Below are positions 1 to 11,596 of a stretch of 64,000 bases of DNA, piece by piece. The stretch lies in NCBI GenBank assembly GCA_963575745.1, contig CAUYUJ010022048.1:399001-463000 (forward strand). Reading direction: 5' to 3'. The stretch comes from Prorocentrum cordatum (lineage: Eukaryota; Sar; Dinophyceae; Prorocentrales; Prorocentraceae). The position numbers and the translations under genes were made by a program. The notes beneath the pieces are model-generated. The model had not been told where the DNA came from. It was given only the letters and a program-made list of their open reading frames with translations, and did not search any database. Positions within the stretch are counted from its first letter, which is position 1, and every line of letters starts with the position of its first letter.

Positions 1-300
1 TGCAGCGGCTTCGATGATGCAGTGCGACTTCTTTGCAACATGTCAGTTTCGCCTCAACGCCGCGCACATTCGTCTTGCAAACTTGCAACCGTTTTGCGGT
101 GCCGTATGGCTGACGTCCCAGGAGCGGTATTTTGGCACGGTTCAGGATCGCCAGGAGCAACAGGCATTTAGTTTCGCGGCGTTGCATTCCCAGGAACAGT
201 CGTCCGGCTGCACGATGCAGGAACAGTCACGTTGATTCGCAGCGCTGAAGTCCCAGGAACGGCATTTTGGCACGATTGAAGATTTTCAGACGGTTATCTT
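1..300. repeat. Diverged repeat block related to 44.0-44.7 kb
   Basis: Degenerate units share phrases such as 'cgcgcacattcgt', 'tgcaa.cgttttgcgg', 'cccaggaac' and 'attttggcacg'. The same phrases recur in the array at 44000-44740, so this is an old tandem family cut by the window edge. The 73-codon open frame across it has no recognisable features. Confidence 0.5.
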
Positions 301-535
301 TCTAATGGGCCACTTCCCGAAATCGGAGTGCATGGGGCCTGCGAAGAGGGAGATTGGAAGGAGGCGTTAGAGCAGCATCGTTGCTGCGTTCTGGGCTGCT
401 GCCGGTCTCCCCGCTGCTGCTCCCCTGCCTCCCAGGCTCGTGGAGAGAGTGGCCGAGACTGTGGGCTTGGCCGACAAGGAGCGCGGTCCGCGCTTTGGAG
501 CGCCGCTGCCAACGACGACCACAAGGGGGGAGGGG

Positions 536-655
536 GTCCTCCTCCTCCTCCTCCTCCGCCTCCTCCTCCTCTTCTTCCTCCTCCTCCGCCTCCTTTTCCT
601 CCTCCTCCTCCTCCTCCTCCCCCTCCCCCTCCCCCTCCACCTCCTCCTCCGGCAC
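536..655. repeat. (TCC)n microsatellite
   Basis: About 120 bp of imperfect TCC/CCT repeat with all pyrimidines on the plus strand. Long open frames exist in several frames on both strands only because the repeat period equals codon length. They encode homopolymer-like proteins and are not genes. Confidence 0.9.
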
Positions 656-659
656 ACAT

Positions 660-1973
660 GGAGGGGGGGGTGGGGGGCAAAGAAGAGAGGATTGGGAGCA
701 GCAGCCGTCGAGAAAGCGCGAACATGGATTCGGGCGTGTGGATTCGCGAAGGGTCCCATCACCGCACGACATCGGCGCAATGGTTCGCCAGATCGGGCGG
801 CGTTGGCGATTCGTTTAGGGGGTGCCTTCCCCGATCCGTGGATCTGGCGCTCACGTGCGAGACCCACAGATCCCTACTCCATGGCAGCGTGGGCCCGAGA
901 CCAGGAGGGGGAGGAGGGCGCGGAGCAGCAGCATGGGAGGTGAAGGAGAAGGAGGAGGCTGAATGATGATAGTCCTTGCTTTTGCTCCAGACATGCCCGC
1001 GCTGAGGAATCTTTTGCAGGGTTCGTATGGGATTGGCGCGTGCTTCAATTTTTTCCGCTTGGTGCCCTGCCGTTCCCGTCTCGTGCCGGACCCAGGAGTT
1101 GGTTGTCATGTTCGGGGTTCCCCCCGGTGCCCGCCTTGTTAGTTGATTTGCGTTTTACGATGTCAACGTAGCTTGCGCCAGATGGATTGCGCCATGTGAC
1201 TTGCACCCCGCCTACAAGACGACAAAGCTTGCAGCGCCATAGGTTTCACCCCATAACTTGCAGCAGATAGCCTGAACCACATAGCATGCACCACATAGTT
1301 TTGACCGCAGCGGTTCCTGGTCCTAGAAAGAGTGAGAGTCACCCCCCACACCGAGGCACCGAGGCTGGGGTTCCAGGTTCGCGTCGAGGTATTGGTTGTC
1401 CCCCATATCGCACGATCTGTTATCGTACATGTCAAGCGGTTCCATGCCAGCCAGGCTGAAGTCAGTCCGCCCTTCATCCCTGATCGCAAAGATGTTGCGG
1501 TGCGCATGCGTTGACCTGAGAAGTTCTTCAAGTGACAATCGTGTGGGAACAAGTCGAATGCGCGCCACATGCGTGCGCCGCCGCGCGCGCATGTCAACCA
1601 TCTGTCTGGCACCATGTGTTACGTAGCAACGAAAACACGTAGTTGCGCCACACTTAGAAAACACAGCAGGCACAAACAGTTGCAAGATGTCTGCGTGCGC
1701 GCCTTCGCTGAAGCCAGAGGAACATCAGAGTTCGGCCATTCTGTCAAACAGACGCATGCGGACCATACGTGCTTGCGTGTCGAAGGCATGTTACAATCAT
1801 CGCTTGCCTGCCCCCACTGAAGAACATTACCATGCGGGCCATGCGCGCGTCTCCGCGCGTGCTCGTCGAAATCGTCCGTCCAAAACCGCCGCCCTGTGTC
1901 TTACCCAGTATTTCCACAGCGGTGATCAAGCACATTCGAAAATCATTCGTGCCCACTCACTCTTGCAAGCGCA
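660..1973. other. No gene seen; short degenerate repeats
   Basis: Nothing with coding character was found. Between about 1150 and 1330 short phrases such as 'acatagcatgcacc' and 'gcttgc' recur at roughly 20-bp spacing. Related wording appears again at 6780-6860, so this is probably another eroded tandem family. Confidence 0.5.
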
Positions 1974-2621
1974 ATGTTGCACGTTGTCGGCATCGCCGAT
2001 GTTGTGTCTGACTACCGGAAGGACGCCAAGCCGACCCTGATTAAGAAACCAGCACGGGCAGCGCTGCCGCGGGTGACGCTAGTCTGGATACTGCTGGAGC
2101 GCCCTGCTGGCCAGGCCACCGCCGGCTCCACCACTCTGGAGCCAGGCGTGGGATTGACGACAAGCGCGCCATGGCCATCGTGGAGAGTTGCATGTGTTGC
2201 CGCGCGTGCGGAGCAGGGCAGCAGCGCCTTCGCATTTCTGCGCGGCGCGGCGGAACTGGCGGACTTGTGGCAAGAGCGCGGCCTGATCGGCAGGCAGCTG
2301 GACCAGCGGAACAGCCTTGTTCCTTGTTCCAGCAGTCAGGACCACTCGTACTACAACGAGGGCGAACAGCTGCGGGAGATGGCGAGCGCGGCCTCGTCCT
2401 GCGCGGCGCCATTCGGCAGGAGGAACATGATCTGGCGTCGGTTCGCTTTGTGCCGGATCGCTGCCTCGGACCTCCTCGGCGTCGTTGCGTCCGTCGGGGG
2501 GGCCGACCCCGATGACGCCAGGGGTTGCTCGGGGAAAAGGCTGATTATATCCGTAAGGGCTTCGGCCCATGCCGCCGGCCTCCTGTCTCGGATAATGGGA
2601 GATGCAAAAGCTAAATCATGA
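1974..2621 (+). CDS. Uncharacterised GC-rich ORF (doubtful)
   Basis: This is an open frame of 215 codons. A balanced, alanine- and arginine-rich stretch (residues about 75-110) looks more protein-like than the surrounding low-complexity frames. No domain, signal peptide or membrane segment is recognised. A 163-codon frame lies on the opposite strand over the same bases (2079-2570), and neither frame is clearly better, so GC-rich composition alone may keep both open. It ends just before the 73-bp tandem array. It could be an exon fragment or a chance frame; transcript evidence would be needed to choose. Confidence 0.15.
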   Translation: MLHVVGIADVVSDYRKDAKPTLIKKPARAALPRVTLVWILLERPAGQATAGSTTLEPGVGLTTSAPWPSWRVACVAARAEQGSSAFAFLRGAAELADLWQERGLIGRQLDQRNSLVPCSSSQDHSYYNEGEQLREMASAASSCAAPFGRRNMIWRRFALCRIAASDLLGVVASVGGADPDDARGCSGKRLIISVRASAHAAGLLSRIMGDAKAKS

Positions 2622-2639
2622 GGTCTGGGCGCCGCCGTG

Positions 2640-3357
2640 AAGCAGTGTCGGGACCTGTTTGTTTTTCGACCCTGACCCTACGGATCTGCGTCACGGGTGC
2701 CACCGAATTTCAGAAATGTGCCAAATCCCGTTTGTTTTTGGACCCTGACCCTACGGATCTGCGTGAGGGATGCCGCCGAATTTCAGACATGTTGCAAATA
2801 CCCTGAGGTTTTGAACCCTGACCCTGCCGATCTGCGTGAGGGGTGCCGCCGAAGTTCAGAAATGTGGCAAATCCCTTGTGTTGTTGGACCCTGACCCCGC
2901 CGATGTGCGTGAGGGGTGCCACCGAATGTCAGAAATGTGGCAAATCCCATGTGTTTTTGGACCCTGACCCCGCCGATCTGCGTGAGGGGTGCCACCGAAT
3001 GTCAGAAATGTGGCAAATCCTATGTGTTTTTGGACCCTGACCCTGCCGATGTGCGTGAGGGGTGCGACCGAATTTCAGAAGTGTGGCAAATCTTTTTGTT
3101 TCTGCATCCTTCCTTTGCGATCTGCTTGAGGCTGCCACCGAATTTTTAGAAATGTGGCAAATCCTATGTGTTTTTGGACCCTGACCCCGCCGATCTGCGT
3201 GAGGGGTGCCATCAAATTTCAAAATGTAGCAAATCCATGTGTGGTTGGACCCTGACCCCGCCGATGTGCGTGAGGGGTGCCACCGAATTTCAGACATGTG
3301 CTAAATCCTATGTGTTTTTGGACCCTGACCCCGCCGATCTGCGTGAGGGGTGTTAAT
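2640..3357. repeat. 73-bp tandem repeat, about 10 copies
   Basis: Each unit carries 'ggaccctgacc', 'gatctgcgtgaggggtgcc' and 'accgaatttcagaaatgtgg'. Copies of the 'gaccctgacc' block start near 2667, 2740, 2814, 2887, 2960, 3033, (3106, diverged), 3177, 3248 and 3320, which gives a period of 72-73 bp. The period is not a multiple of three, so frames drift between copies and no protein is implied. Confidence 0.93.
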
Positions 3358-4465
3358 TGTTATTCCCCCAGGAATTCTGAGAACCCTCCCAGGGCGTGGT
3401 AAAAATGTCCGTTTTGGGCCTCCCCCCCTCGCGCGGTCCATCAACAAGGAACAGTAAGCAGCAAGAAGCAGAATTGTAACAAGGAACAGTAAGCAGCAAT
3501 AAGCAGAACTGTAACATTGGAAACTGGAAGCTGCAACTGGCACAGGAAAATGCGAAGCTTCGGCCTACAGCCTGGTGGCCCCACAAGGGGGCCGGCGGAT
3601 AATTTGAACACCCGGCCTCATGCGCCTCGCTTGCATGGAGATGGCCCTGCAGATCGAGCACGACCCCGCGGGCAAGCTGAAGCCGGCGGCCGTCGCGGCG
3701 GGGGGGCGACTAGCAGCGCCTGGGCAACGACGAGCCGACTGAGACGATGCACCACGCGAGCGGGGCGCAATTCGTAGGCCTCCTGTTTTTCCTGCTGACA
3801 GAAATCCCTTCGGAGGGCAGTGAGCCCCCTGGACGCGAACTGAGAGTCCACGCGCCGTTGGCACCAGCACTGGCCACGACAGCGTTCGGCAACTGAAACC
3901 AACAGTCCACCGAGCTGGTCCCCATACGCGGTTGAGCCCATGTGCAGCACTGCCCAAGTGTGGGTGGCCTCCAGGGCCTGCGACATAGTTGCGCGCGCCA
4001 TGGATCAGGGAAACGTAAGACTCGAGTAAGCCCGAACTCGGGTTTGCCGACTTTCTTTGACGATCGCGTCCTGGATTTTGACGGTCCCGTTTTCGTGGGA
4101 TGTTTGCAGCGGGAGCCCGCGTCAAATTCCAGATTGGGTCTCGTCATTTTTATGATGGCCCCAGTCAGGCCAACCGGAGTCCCCGTACCCGAGTCTTACG
4201 TCTCCCCGAATAGAGTGCAGGTTCGCCTTCGATAGCGACGGAGAAGTGATGGGCGTTCCGCCGCGCGGGGGGGCGCCGCGTTCGCGCGGCCGGCCCCGAC
4301 GTGCGCAGCTCCCCGCGAGGGGCGGTTTCCGCATTGCCCTGACGCTGGACGCCACAGTGTCCAGCCTCCCGCTCGCGGGCACGCTGCGTGGGGTCAGGAG
4401 CCGGCGAGGCCCTGGCAGCGCCGCCTCGGGCCTGCCATCTCGGCCTCGGATTTGCTGGGCTTGGG
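3358..4465. other. No gene seen
   Basis: A two-copy direct repeat of about 34 bp, beginning 'caaggaacagtaagcagcaa', lies at about 3446-3514. The rest is unique-looking GC-rich DNA with overlapping frames on both strands and no recognisable protein motif. Confidence 0.45.
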
Positions 4466-4613
4466 TGTTGCTAGAAGTGCCCCTTGCCCAAGGTACCCCC
4501 AGCTTTTCGCTCCATTTTGGAGCCCCTGGGGCCCTCTGGGCGTACCCTGGAGGCCATCTGGGCCACCCCGAGAATCCTGGGGGTACCTTGGGCCAGGGGT
4601 ACTTCTAGCAACA
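4466..4613. mobile_element. Short inverted-repeat (MITE/foldback-like) element
   Basis: The two ends are inverted copies of about 37 bp. The left end reads TGTTGCTAGAAGT and continues to CAAGGTACCCCCAG, and the right end is its reverse complement with about three differences. Total length is 148 bp with a GC-rich interior and no ORF. I do not see a clear target-site duplication, so transposition is inferred only from the terminal inverted repeats. Confidence 0.6.
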
Positions 4614-6223
4614 TCTGATGGGTGTGCTCGAAGAAATTGGTTGCCCAGACCGTCCTGCGGCCACATCGAACGACGGCGGCAGCCGGTTTCCGAAATTCTC
4701 GTCGGCGGCTGGCGTGCCCGCGGCGGTGGAGTGCCTAACCCAGGGGGGGAATGCGCCGCGGATGCTGGTGGCCTTGGCCATGGCGCTCACGACCCGTGAG
4801 CACTCGGTCGAGGCCATCGCTCAGACGCTCGGCCGCGAGGTCAGACTGTTGGGATCTATCGACCACTGGCGCTGGAACGACGGCGATTTTGGCGCTGCGT
4901 GGCGGCCTGGCTGTAGCGCCACCGCGTTGTGCAGGTGGTCGGCGAGCTGATCGTGCTGCCGACACGCCATGCCAGGCTGACGCGCTCGCGACCAGCAGGG
5001 GCAGCATCCCGCTGGCTGTCACCAGCGGGGCGGGCGCTGTCAAGTCGCACGCTGCCCAGGCACCCAGGTGGGTGGAATTGGACACATACCGGGGGCTCTG
5101 TTCCAACGCCGTGTGTGATTGGATTGTTGGCAGTCACTCCCCAGACCTGCGCCCTGCGCCAGCTACTCGACGACGGCCAGCAATTCGTGCACAATGGGGT
5201 GTTCGCGAGCCGGCTGGCCCCATCGCTCGCACGCTGGAGAGCGGGCCAGCGCGCGCGGCTGGTCATCCGCGCGCGCCACCAGAGCCCAGGGCGGCGACGA
5301 TGGCGGCTCCCGCGGTCTGCAGCGCGAGGAGGACCCCGTGCACAGGTTCGCGGCTGACGCAGACGTGATCGTCAGCGATTTGCAGACGGCATGTGCACCA
5401 TCGCCGCGCCGCGGGCCGCCGACACCACCGTCGCCTCCCCCGGCCTCCTGGCCCGCATACCAATGTCACGCGGCATCGGCATCAGGAATTCAATCGATTA
5501 ACGAATGATAGACCCCACCAAGGGACTGATGAAAAGACCCCGCGGGGCGCGAACCATTTCTTAAATCACCCGCGCCAGGAGGTTTTCGCGGGCGCCTCCG
5601 AGGGGATCGCGCACCCCCCCTGCACGGCAGCCTCAAACAAAATGCCTTTAGTACAGAAGATGATTCAGGGACCGCATAGATCCGCGGCGAAGATTTTCCG
5701 CCTTCTCAAGCTGATTGTTGACTTGCCACAGTCGTCGGAAGACAGGAAGGAAGGACAGAAAGACGAGCACTTTCCGGCTGCATCTGCCGTTTTGTTACCC
5801 TCTTCCCCGTGCTGTTTGTAACCATGTGGGCAGCGCCCGCCACCCAAGGCGTTTTTTTATTCCGCCTCCTCTTTCTCCCATGTATGGTAGACATTTGGCC
5901 CAACCGCACCACTATATCGGAGGCGCTGCTGTCCCACTCCGCTGAAACGGCGCCGCTTGCATCGCGCTTGTCGCCCTCCTGTTCTGCCAGATGTCCGCGC
6001 CAATCGCCAGCGCCGCCGCCGCGTGTTTCAATTTGGCGGGAGAGAAAGCGATTCGCCCCAACGGAGGAACATTGTTTTGTCACGCGCCCCGCTGATTTTG
6101 TGGATCGCAAGCTGACACCTGTTGGCCGCCAAGAGGTGTCCGCACCGTTCTTCGCCATGGTGAGCATTGGCACCACAATCGTTAGACCGCCGCCGTCATC
6201 AGCAGCAGCAGCAGCATCATCAC

Positions 6224-6259
<36 letters not shown>

Positions 6260-6680
6260 TACCACCGCCGCTGTCATCGTCGCCGTTGCCGGCGCCGCCG
6301 CCGTCCTTACCCCCTGGCGCCCGTACGCTTTTTCCATCAGCAGCATCAACACGATCGCCGTCAGCATCGCCCGCGGCATGGACAACGCCGCCGTCATCAT
6401 CGAAATCCTCAACGCCACTACCATCACAACCATGTTCAGCAACATCAGAATCTTGGTTACCGCCGTCGTAGACATCGCACTCGCCGCCGTCATGAACGTG
6501 ATTTTCGTCGTGTACATGTGGGGCGCGCTCGATGTTTAGTGTTTTGGGCACCGTCGCTGTAGACATCGCACCCACCGCCGTCATGAACGTGATTTTCGTA
6601 ATGTTGATGCGGCAGTGTGCGATATTTGGGTGTTGGTGTGTATGTGATTGTGCGATCGTTGGGGTTGGCCACGCGCGGTT
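4614..6680. other. No convincing gene; ATC microsatellite
   Basis: GC-rich frames at 4618-4950 and 4929-5357 (plus) overlap equally long minus frames and have no recognised domain. If coding, they would be fragments. A (CAT/ATC)n tract runs at about 6195-6262 and gives a spurious poly-histidine frame. A duplicated phrase 'ccgccgtcatgaacgtgat' occurs near 6484 and 6574. Confidence 0.4.
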
Positions 6681-7159
6681 TTAGCCTAATTTAATGGGAA
6701 CGTATATACCCCCCGCCGATTCAACGAAGAGTTACGCCCTTGCACGTTTTCGTTGGCAGTTGATCGTCGGCACCAAACGGTATGCCCCACATAGGTTGCA
6801 CGACGTAGATTGCACACCGCAGGCTGGGTGTGCGACGCACAACGCACATCGTCAATGCTAAACAATGGGGAATCCGTTAAACAGCGGCAAACTAACGCAA
6901 CATGGTCGTTATCATCGGGGCACAACAGTTGAGAAAACAACACGGGCGCGCGACACATGCATCGAGCGGCGTGCACCCCAGCGCGCCACCGTGCCCCGTG
7001 CCTGGTCGCCGGCGGGATGTCTATTATAATTATTCCGTAATTTGTTATGGGATGATTGCTGGAAATCGTTTGGACGTGTCTTGGGTGTTTTTTTAAGGTT
7101 TCTCGGGGCCGTGCTGGCGATTTGTTGGGGGTCCCTGGGACCATGTGTGGATTTTAAAG
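6681..7159. other. No gene seen
   Basis: Unremarkable sequence between repeat tracts. Around 6780-6860 it shares the degenerate 'cacataggttgcac' vocabulary of 1150-1330. Confidence 0.4.
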
Positions 7160-7166
7160 CGAGCGC

Positions 7167-7197
<31 letters not shown>

Positions 7198-7833
7198 TGT
7201 GTGTGTTTGTGTGTGTGCGTCTGTGTGGGTCACTGTGTTGTGTATATTTGTGTGTATGTGTGCGAAGGTGTGAGTGTGGGTGCGGGTGTGGGTGTGGGTG
7301 TGAGTGTGCGTGCGGGTGCGTGCGGGTTTGTGCAGGTGCGTGCGTGCGTGTGCGCGTGCGCGCGGGCGTGGGCGTGGGCGTGGGCGTGGGCGTGTGCGGT
7401 TGCGTGTGCGTGTGGGTGCGCGTGTGCGTGTGATTGTGCGTGGTGTGCGTGTGTGTGCGTGTGTGGCATATTGTGTGCGTGTTGTGTGTTTTGTGCGCGT
7501 GTGTGCGTGTTTTGTTCGTGTGTGCGTGTGTGTGTGTGTGTTGCGTGTGTGTGTGTGTGTTGTGTGTGTTGTGTGTGTGCGTTTGCGTGCGTGCGTGCGT
7601 GCGTGTGTGTCTGTGTGTGTGGGTGTGGGTGTGTCTGTGTGTCGGTGTCTGTGTTTGTGTATGTGCCTGTGTCTGTCTCAGTGTTAGTGTCTGTGTGTCG
7701 TCTGTGTCTGCGCATCTGTGCCTGCGTCTGTGTCTGTGTCTGTGCCTGTGTGTGCGCCTGGGTGTGTGTGTGTGTGCGTGCGTGTGTGTGTGTGGGTGTG
7801 TGAGTGTGAGTGAGTGAGTGAGTGAGTGAGTGA

Positions 7834-7897
<64 letters not shown>

Positions 7898-7898
7898 A

Positions 7899-7938
<40 letters not shown>

Positions 7939-7960
7939 TGAGTGTGTGTGTGTGTGTGGG
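7160..7960. repeat. Long compound (TG)n / (GTGAGA)n microsatellite
   Basis: About 800 bp of graded simple repeat. It runs from (GC)n through (TG)n with GTGCG/GTGGGC variants and (GTGTCT)n to a (GAGTGA)n block, and ends in (TG)n plus a G-run near 7957. Every frame on both strands is open for hundreds of bases because stop codons are rare in this composition. None is a gene. Confidence 0.95.
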
Positions 7961-9474
7961 GGGGGGGGAGGGGGTTCGAGCGGCCCAAACACAACATTTG
8001 TTCATTGAAACCTCGCAGCAACTGTACGGCACTCCGCTCATTGTTTCTTGCACGGAGGAAGACAGCGAAGGCCGAGGACCATTGGGAATGCGCGCGCGTA
8101 GCATTCACCTGTCCATATTTGCCGCTTGTCGTATGCATTTCTCTCCTCCTCGTTTCTGTATCATCCTCATCTTTCTCCTCTTCCTCTTCTGGGTTGAACG
8201 GGGGATTGTAGGAGGGCGGCAATTCGGCATTGGAGTTGCCGCGTATCTGTTCGTTCTGTCGCTGGTGCGTCTGTACGATTGCCCGGACACTTGATTGTAG
8301 CACTTGACGCGAGTTTCATTTGTCGAATCGCGCTGTAATGAGCAATAAAAACATCGAGGAGAGGGAGGAAGAGGAGGAGGAAGAGATGGAAGATGGAGTG
8401 CAACCCGCCTTCAGATTCCAAGCCTCAGGAGGGAGGACGGGGACGAGGACGAGGACGAGGATCCAAAGGAGAGAAAGATGAGGACAAAGAGGACAATGAT
8501 TTTGGATGGGTGCGAGGCGAAGCCGGTGAGGACGAGAACGATAATAGGAGGGAGAGAGAGAAGGCGAGCACGACGACGAGCAGAAGGGCGATGGAGGGCG
8601 AAGGCGAGGAGGAGGAGGAGGAGGCAGCGCAGCAGGACGAGAGGCGGGCCGCAGGATCACATCATGGGCCTCACGATCCTGGCCGCGGGCGCTCCGCTCC
8701 GCCCGCGCCGAGCTGCCCCCCTTTTATCGCCCACCCCACCCCCAGGGTTCCCTTCCCGGCCCCTTCGCCTCCCCCGATGCCCCATCCCCGTCTTCTTGAT
8801 GTTGCTTGTGCTGCTCCCCCCCATCCGCCCCCCGCCCATCCTCGTGGAGGCGGAGGGGCAGGTGATGGGAAGGATGGAGGAGGAAGCATGGATGGATGAA
8901 GGGGGGGGGGGGCAGATGGAGGAGGGATGAGGGAGGGCGGAGTGGGGGAAAAGGGAGGGCGGAGTGCGGGAGAGGTGAGGGGGGAGGAGGAAGGAAGGCT
9001 GATATTGAAGAGGAGGAGAAGGAGGAGAAACGATGCGTTTCGTTTATACCCCGCCCACACCCCGCTCCATGCTCGCCCGCCACCCTGCCTGCCCGTCCGC
9101 CTGCACGCGATGCTGTGCGAGGATCCCTGTGCTGATTCCACGGGCGCTCAGGACAGCCTGCCGCCCGCCTACCCGCCTGCCTGCTCCCAGCAGCGGCGCC
9201 TGCTTGCCCCACTGCCCGCCTGCATGCCTGTCGCCCGCGCCCGCCTGTATGCATGCATGCTTGCCCGCCCGCCTGCATGCGTGCTTGCCCCTGTGCCCGC
9301 CTTGCCGCCCCGCAACCCCCCCCTTCGCAGGAACGTCCGTGCCCGACTTCCTCACCTCGACGATCGTCGCCCGGGAGGGCCATGGGGACATGGCGCGCTC
9401 GCGCACCTGATGGGGAAACGCAGGGGGAGGGGGAGGGGGAAAAGTAGAAGGAGGAGGAGGAGGAGGAGGAGGAG
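7961..9474. other. Low-complexity purine/pyrimidine DNA, no gene seen
   Basis: GAGGA-rich stretches (about 8355-8640, 8830-9030, 9420-9470) alternate with C-rich 'cctgcctgcccgcc' repeats (about 9070-9320). Frames are long but compositionally biased, and none shows a domain. Confidence 0.5.
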
Positions 9475-9533
9475 TCCGTAGCCATTTCGGCTCAAGACCG
9501 TAGCGTTGGCTCAGGACCGAGTGCTTCTTGGCG
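9475..9533 (+). other. Tandem relict spliced-leader sequences
   Basis: Positions 9475-9496 match the 22-nt dinoflagellate SL at 21 positions, with C for T inside the ATTTT run. Immediately after, 9497-9514 reads ACCGTAGC-GTTGGCTCAG, an SL with a small internal deletion. A third, weaker echo (CCGAGTGCTTCTTGGCGAG) follows. In this lineage a genomic SL upstream of a frame marks an mRNA that was trans-spliced, reverse-transcribed and reinserted. Nested copies imply more than one round. Confidence 0.8.
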
Positions 9534-9615
9534 AGGGGGATTTGTACGGCCCGCACTTGCTTTCTATCAGGGTTCACTCTGATAGTGTACTCCCCCACAG
9601 TGCACTCTCGTCAGA

Positions 9616-10067
9616 ATGTGTGTTCATTCCTGGGTGATCATGCCGCGCGATGGCCGTCGGCGTTGGGCGCAGCTGACTCGGACACACAGTCAACAAAAGC
9701 GCGGTTCCCCCTACAAGTTCAACTGGAGACCGTCATGCTGGACGTGTGGTCGTGGCAAGGGCTCCGCGCTTGCTGTCATTCCTCCTCGCCCCCCTCTGGT
9801 GGTGGTTGGGCCCAACAACTTCGGCACGGTGTCGCCGCGCCGCCCGTGAATTGAGAAGGGGCCACGTTCACGGCTGAGCGTAAAAAGGCGTTGCTCGCCA
9901 TGTCCGCCGAACAGTTCGAGGCTTGCTCGATCTGGCTTTCCTCTGGGCAGAAGGCGATCCTCACTGCTGAACGTGCTGCGCGCAATGGTAACCCACCTGC
10001 CCCCCGTTGGCAGGCCAAGCACGAGTATGACAATCTCAAGGATCTGGTTGAGAAAGCGATGCGATAA
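9616..10067 (+). pseudogene. Retroposed ORF fragment with a Cys pair, broken
   Basis: This is the sequence downstream of the relict SLs. The first frame (9616-9849, 77 codons) is basic and contains a CWTCGRGKG pair of cysteines after an aromatic stretch, like half of a small zinc ribbon. A second piece in another frame (ATG 9900 to TAA 10067, 55 codons) is a charged helical segment ending EYDNLKDLVEKAMR. Together they recall the zinc-finger-plus-helix layout of retrotransposon ORF1 proteins, but that is only a resemblance. The change of frame and the stops between the pieces indicate a processed pseudogene. Confidence 0.4.
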
Positions 10068-10515
10068 TGTGCAAGTGGCATTGGCGAAGCAAGTTCCCTG
10101 CGCTGGCGAGCTCAAGGCCGAGTACCTCGACTTGGAGAAGCAGGAGCGTGAGGCTGCCCAGCTGACGGTTTCGGCGTTTCAGAAAAGGTCCAAGGTTGGA
10201 ATGTAACGACAATGAAAACTGGTCACGTACCCCCAAATCCATCGCTCGGTGATCAAGCCCAACGATTTGAATCCGCCAAGACAGATGGCGTCGCAACTGG
10301 CCAGCTGATCAGTGCGTTCGTTCAGAAAACCCCAGTCTGGGTTTCAACCTTCCTGCAGATCACATCATGGGCAACCCGATCGCAAATATGGCGAAGCTGA
10401 AGCAAGGATCGACACGTCGCCCTCCCGCGGATGCGTCGCCGGGCCACGCCGGCCGCGCACTTTTGAATCGCATGCAATAGCGATCGCCGAAGGAGAGCAG
10501 AGGGAATAATACGAT

Positions 10516-10524
10516 GATATATAT

Positions 10525-10574
<50 letters not shown>

Positions 10575-10660
10575 ACGGCGCACCGGGTCCGGGGGCCCGG
10601 GGCCGGGACCCCGACCACAAATGTGGGCTCCGGGGGGCCCGGAGGCTCGTCGGGGCTTGC
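10516..10660. repeat. (TA)n tract with GC-rich palindrome
   Basis: A (TA)n run of about 50 bp is followed by 'cacatataacggcgcacc' and an imperfect palindrome built of GGGTCCGG / CCGGGACC around GGGGGCCCGGGG. The same unit, including its (TA)n lead-in, recurs at about 15840-15955, so microsatellite and palindrome move or duplicate together. Confidence 0.75.
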
Positions 10661-10675
10661 CGGAGGCCTCCCCGG

Positions 10676-11596
10676 TCAGACAAGACGGCCCCAGGAGCGC
10701 CCAAGACGGCCCAAGAAACTTCCAAGAGGCCTCCAAGAGGGCTCCGAGATGCTGAAGATGGCCTCCAGACGTCCAAGGACGCCCCCAAGAGGCCCCAAGA
10801 AGCCTCCAACATGCGTCCCAAGAGGGCCCCTAGACGCAAAAATTGGCCCATTCCCTTCGTAAAACGTACATTTTCAACAAAGTTGTCTTTTGGGCTTTCC
10901 GACGTTACAGGACGGCCCAAGAGGCGCCCAAGACCGCCCCAAGACGGCCCAAGAAGCTTCCAAGAGGGCCCCAGGACAGCCCAAGAGGGCCCCAAGACGG
11001 CCCAAGAGGCGCCCAAGATGGCCCAAGAGGGCCCCAAGACGGGCCCAAGAGGGGGCCCAGAGGGGGACCACGAACCGCAAGCTCGAGCCTTCCGCCCCAA
11101 GAGGCCGCCAGGAGGCCCCCAGGAGGCCCCTCAAGAGGCCCCAGGAGACCCCAGACGTCCAAGGACGCCCCCAAGACGCCCCAAGAAGCCTCCAACATGC
11201 GTCCCAAGAGGGCCCCTAGACGCAAAAATTGACCCATTCCCTTCGTAAAACGTACATTTTTCACAAAGTCGCCTTTTGGGCTTTCCGACGTTACAGGACG
11301 GCCCAAGAGGCGCCCAAGACCGCCCCAAGACGGCCCAAGAAGCTTCCAAGAGGGCCCCAGGACAGCCCAAGAGGGCCCCAAGACGGCCCAAGAGGCGCCC
11401 AAGATGGCCCAAGAGGGCCCCAAGACGGGCCCAAGAGGGGGCCCAGAGGGGGACCACGAACCGCAAGCTCGAGCCTTCCGCCCCAAGAGGCCGCCAGGAG
11501 GCCCCCAGGAGGCCCCTCAAGAGGCCCCAGGAGACCCCAGACGTCCAAGGACGCCCCCAAGACGCCCCAAGAAGCCTCCAACATGCGTCCCAAGAG
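10676..11596. repeat. CCCAAGAGG-type array with 386-bp tandem duplication
   Basis: Degenerate 10-12 bp units (gcccaagagg, gccccaagac) fill this block. A larger unit starting 'gacggcccaa' at 10911 repeats almost exactly at 11297, an offset of 386 bp. It includes the non-array spacer 'ttcgtaaaacgtacattt'. Near-identical copies of this unit lie at 13515-14020 and 16185-16580. The long Pro/Arg/Gln-rich open frames here are repeat artefacts. Confidence 0.85.

Noticed and set aside
5520-5560. Second CTGATGA ribozyme candidate
   Set aside because: Only the heptamer and a GC hairpin match; the remaining catalytic core is absent.
7042-8303. ORFs of 250-357 codons across the TG/GTGAGA tract
   Set aside because: Cys/Val and His/Thr ladders generated by the microsatellite.
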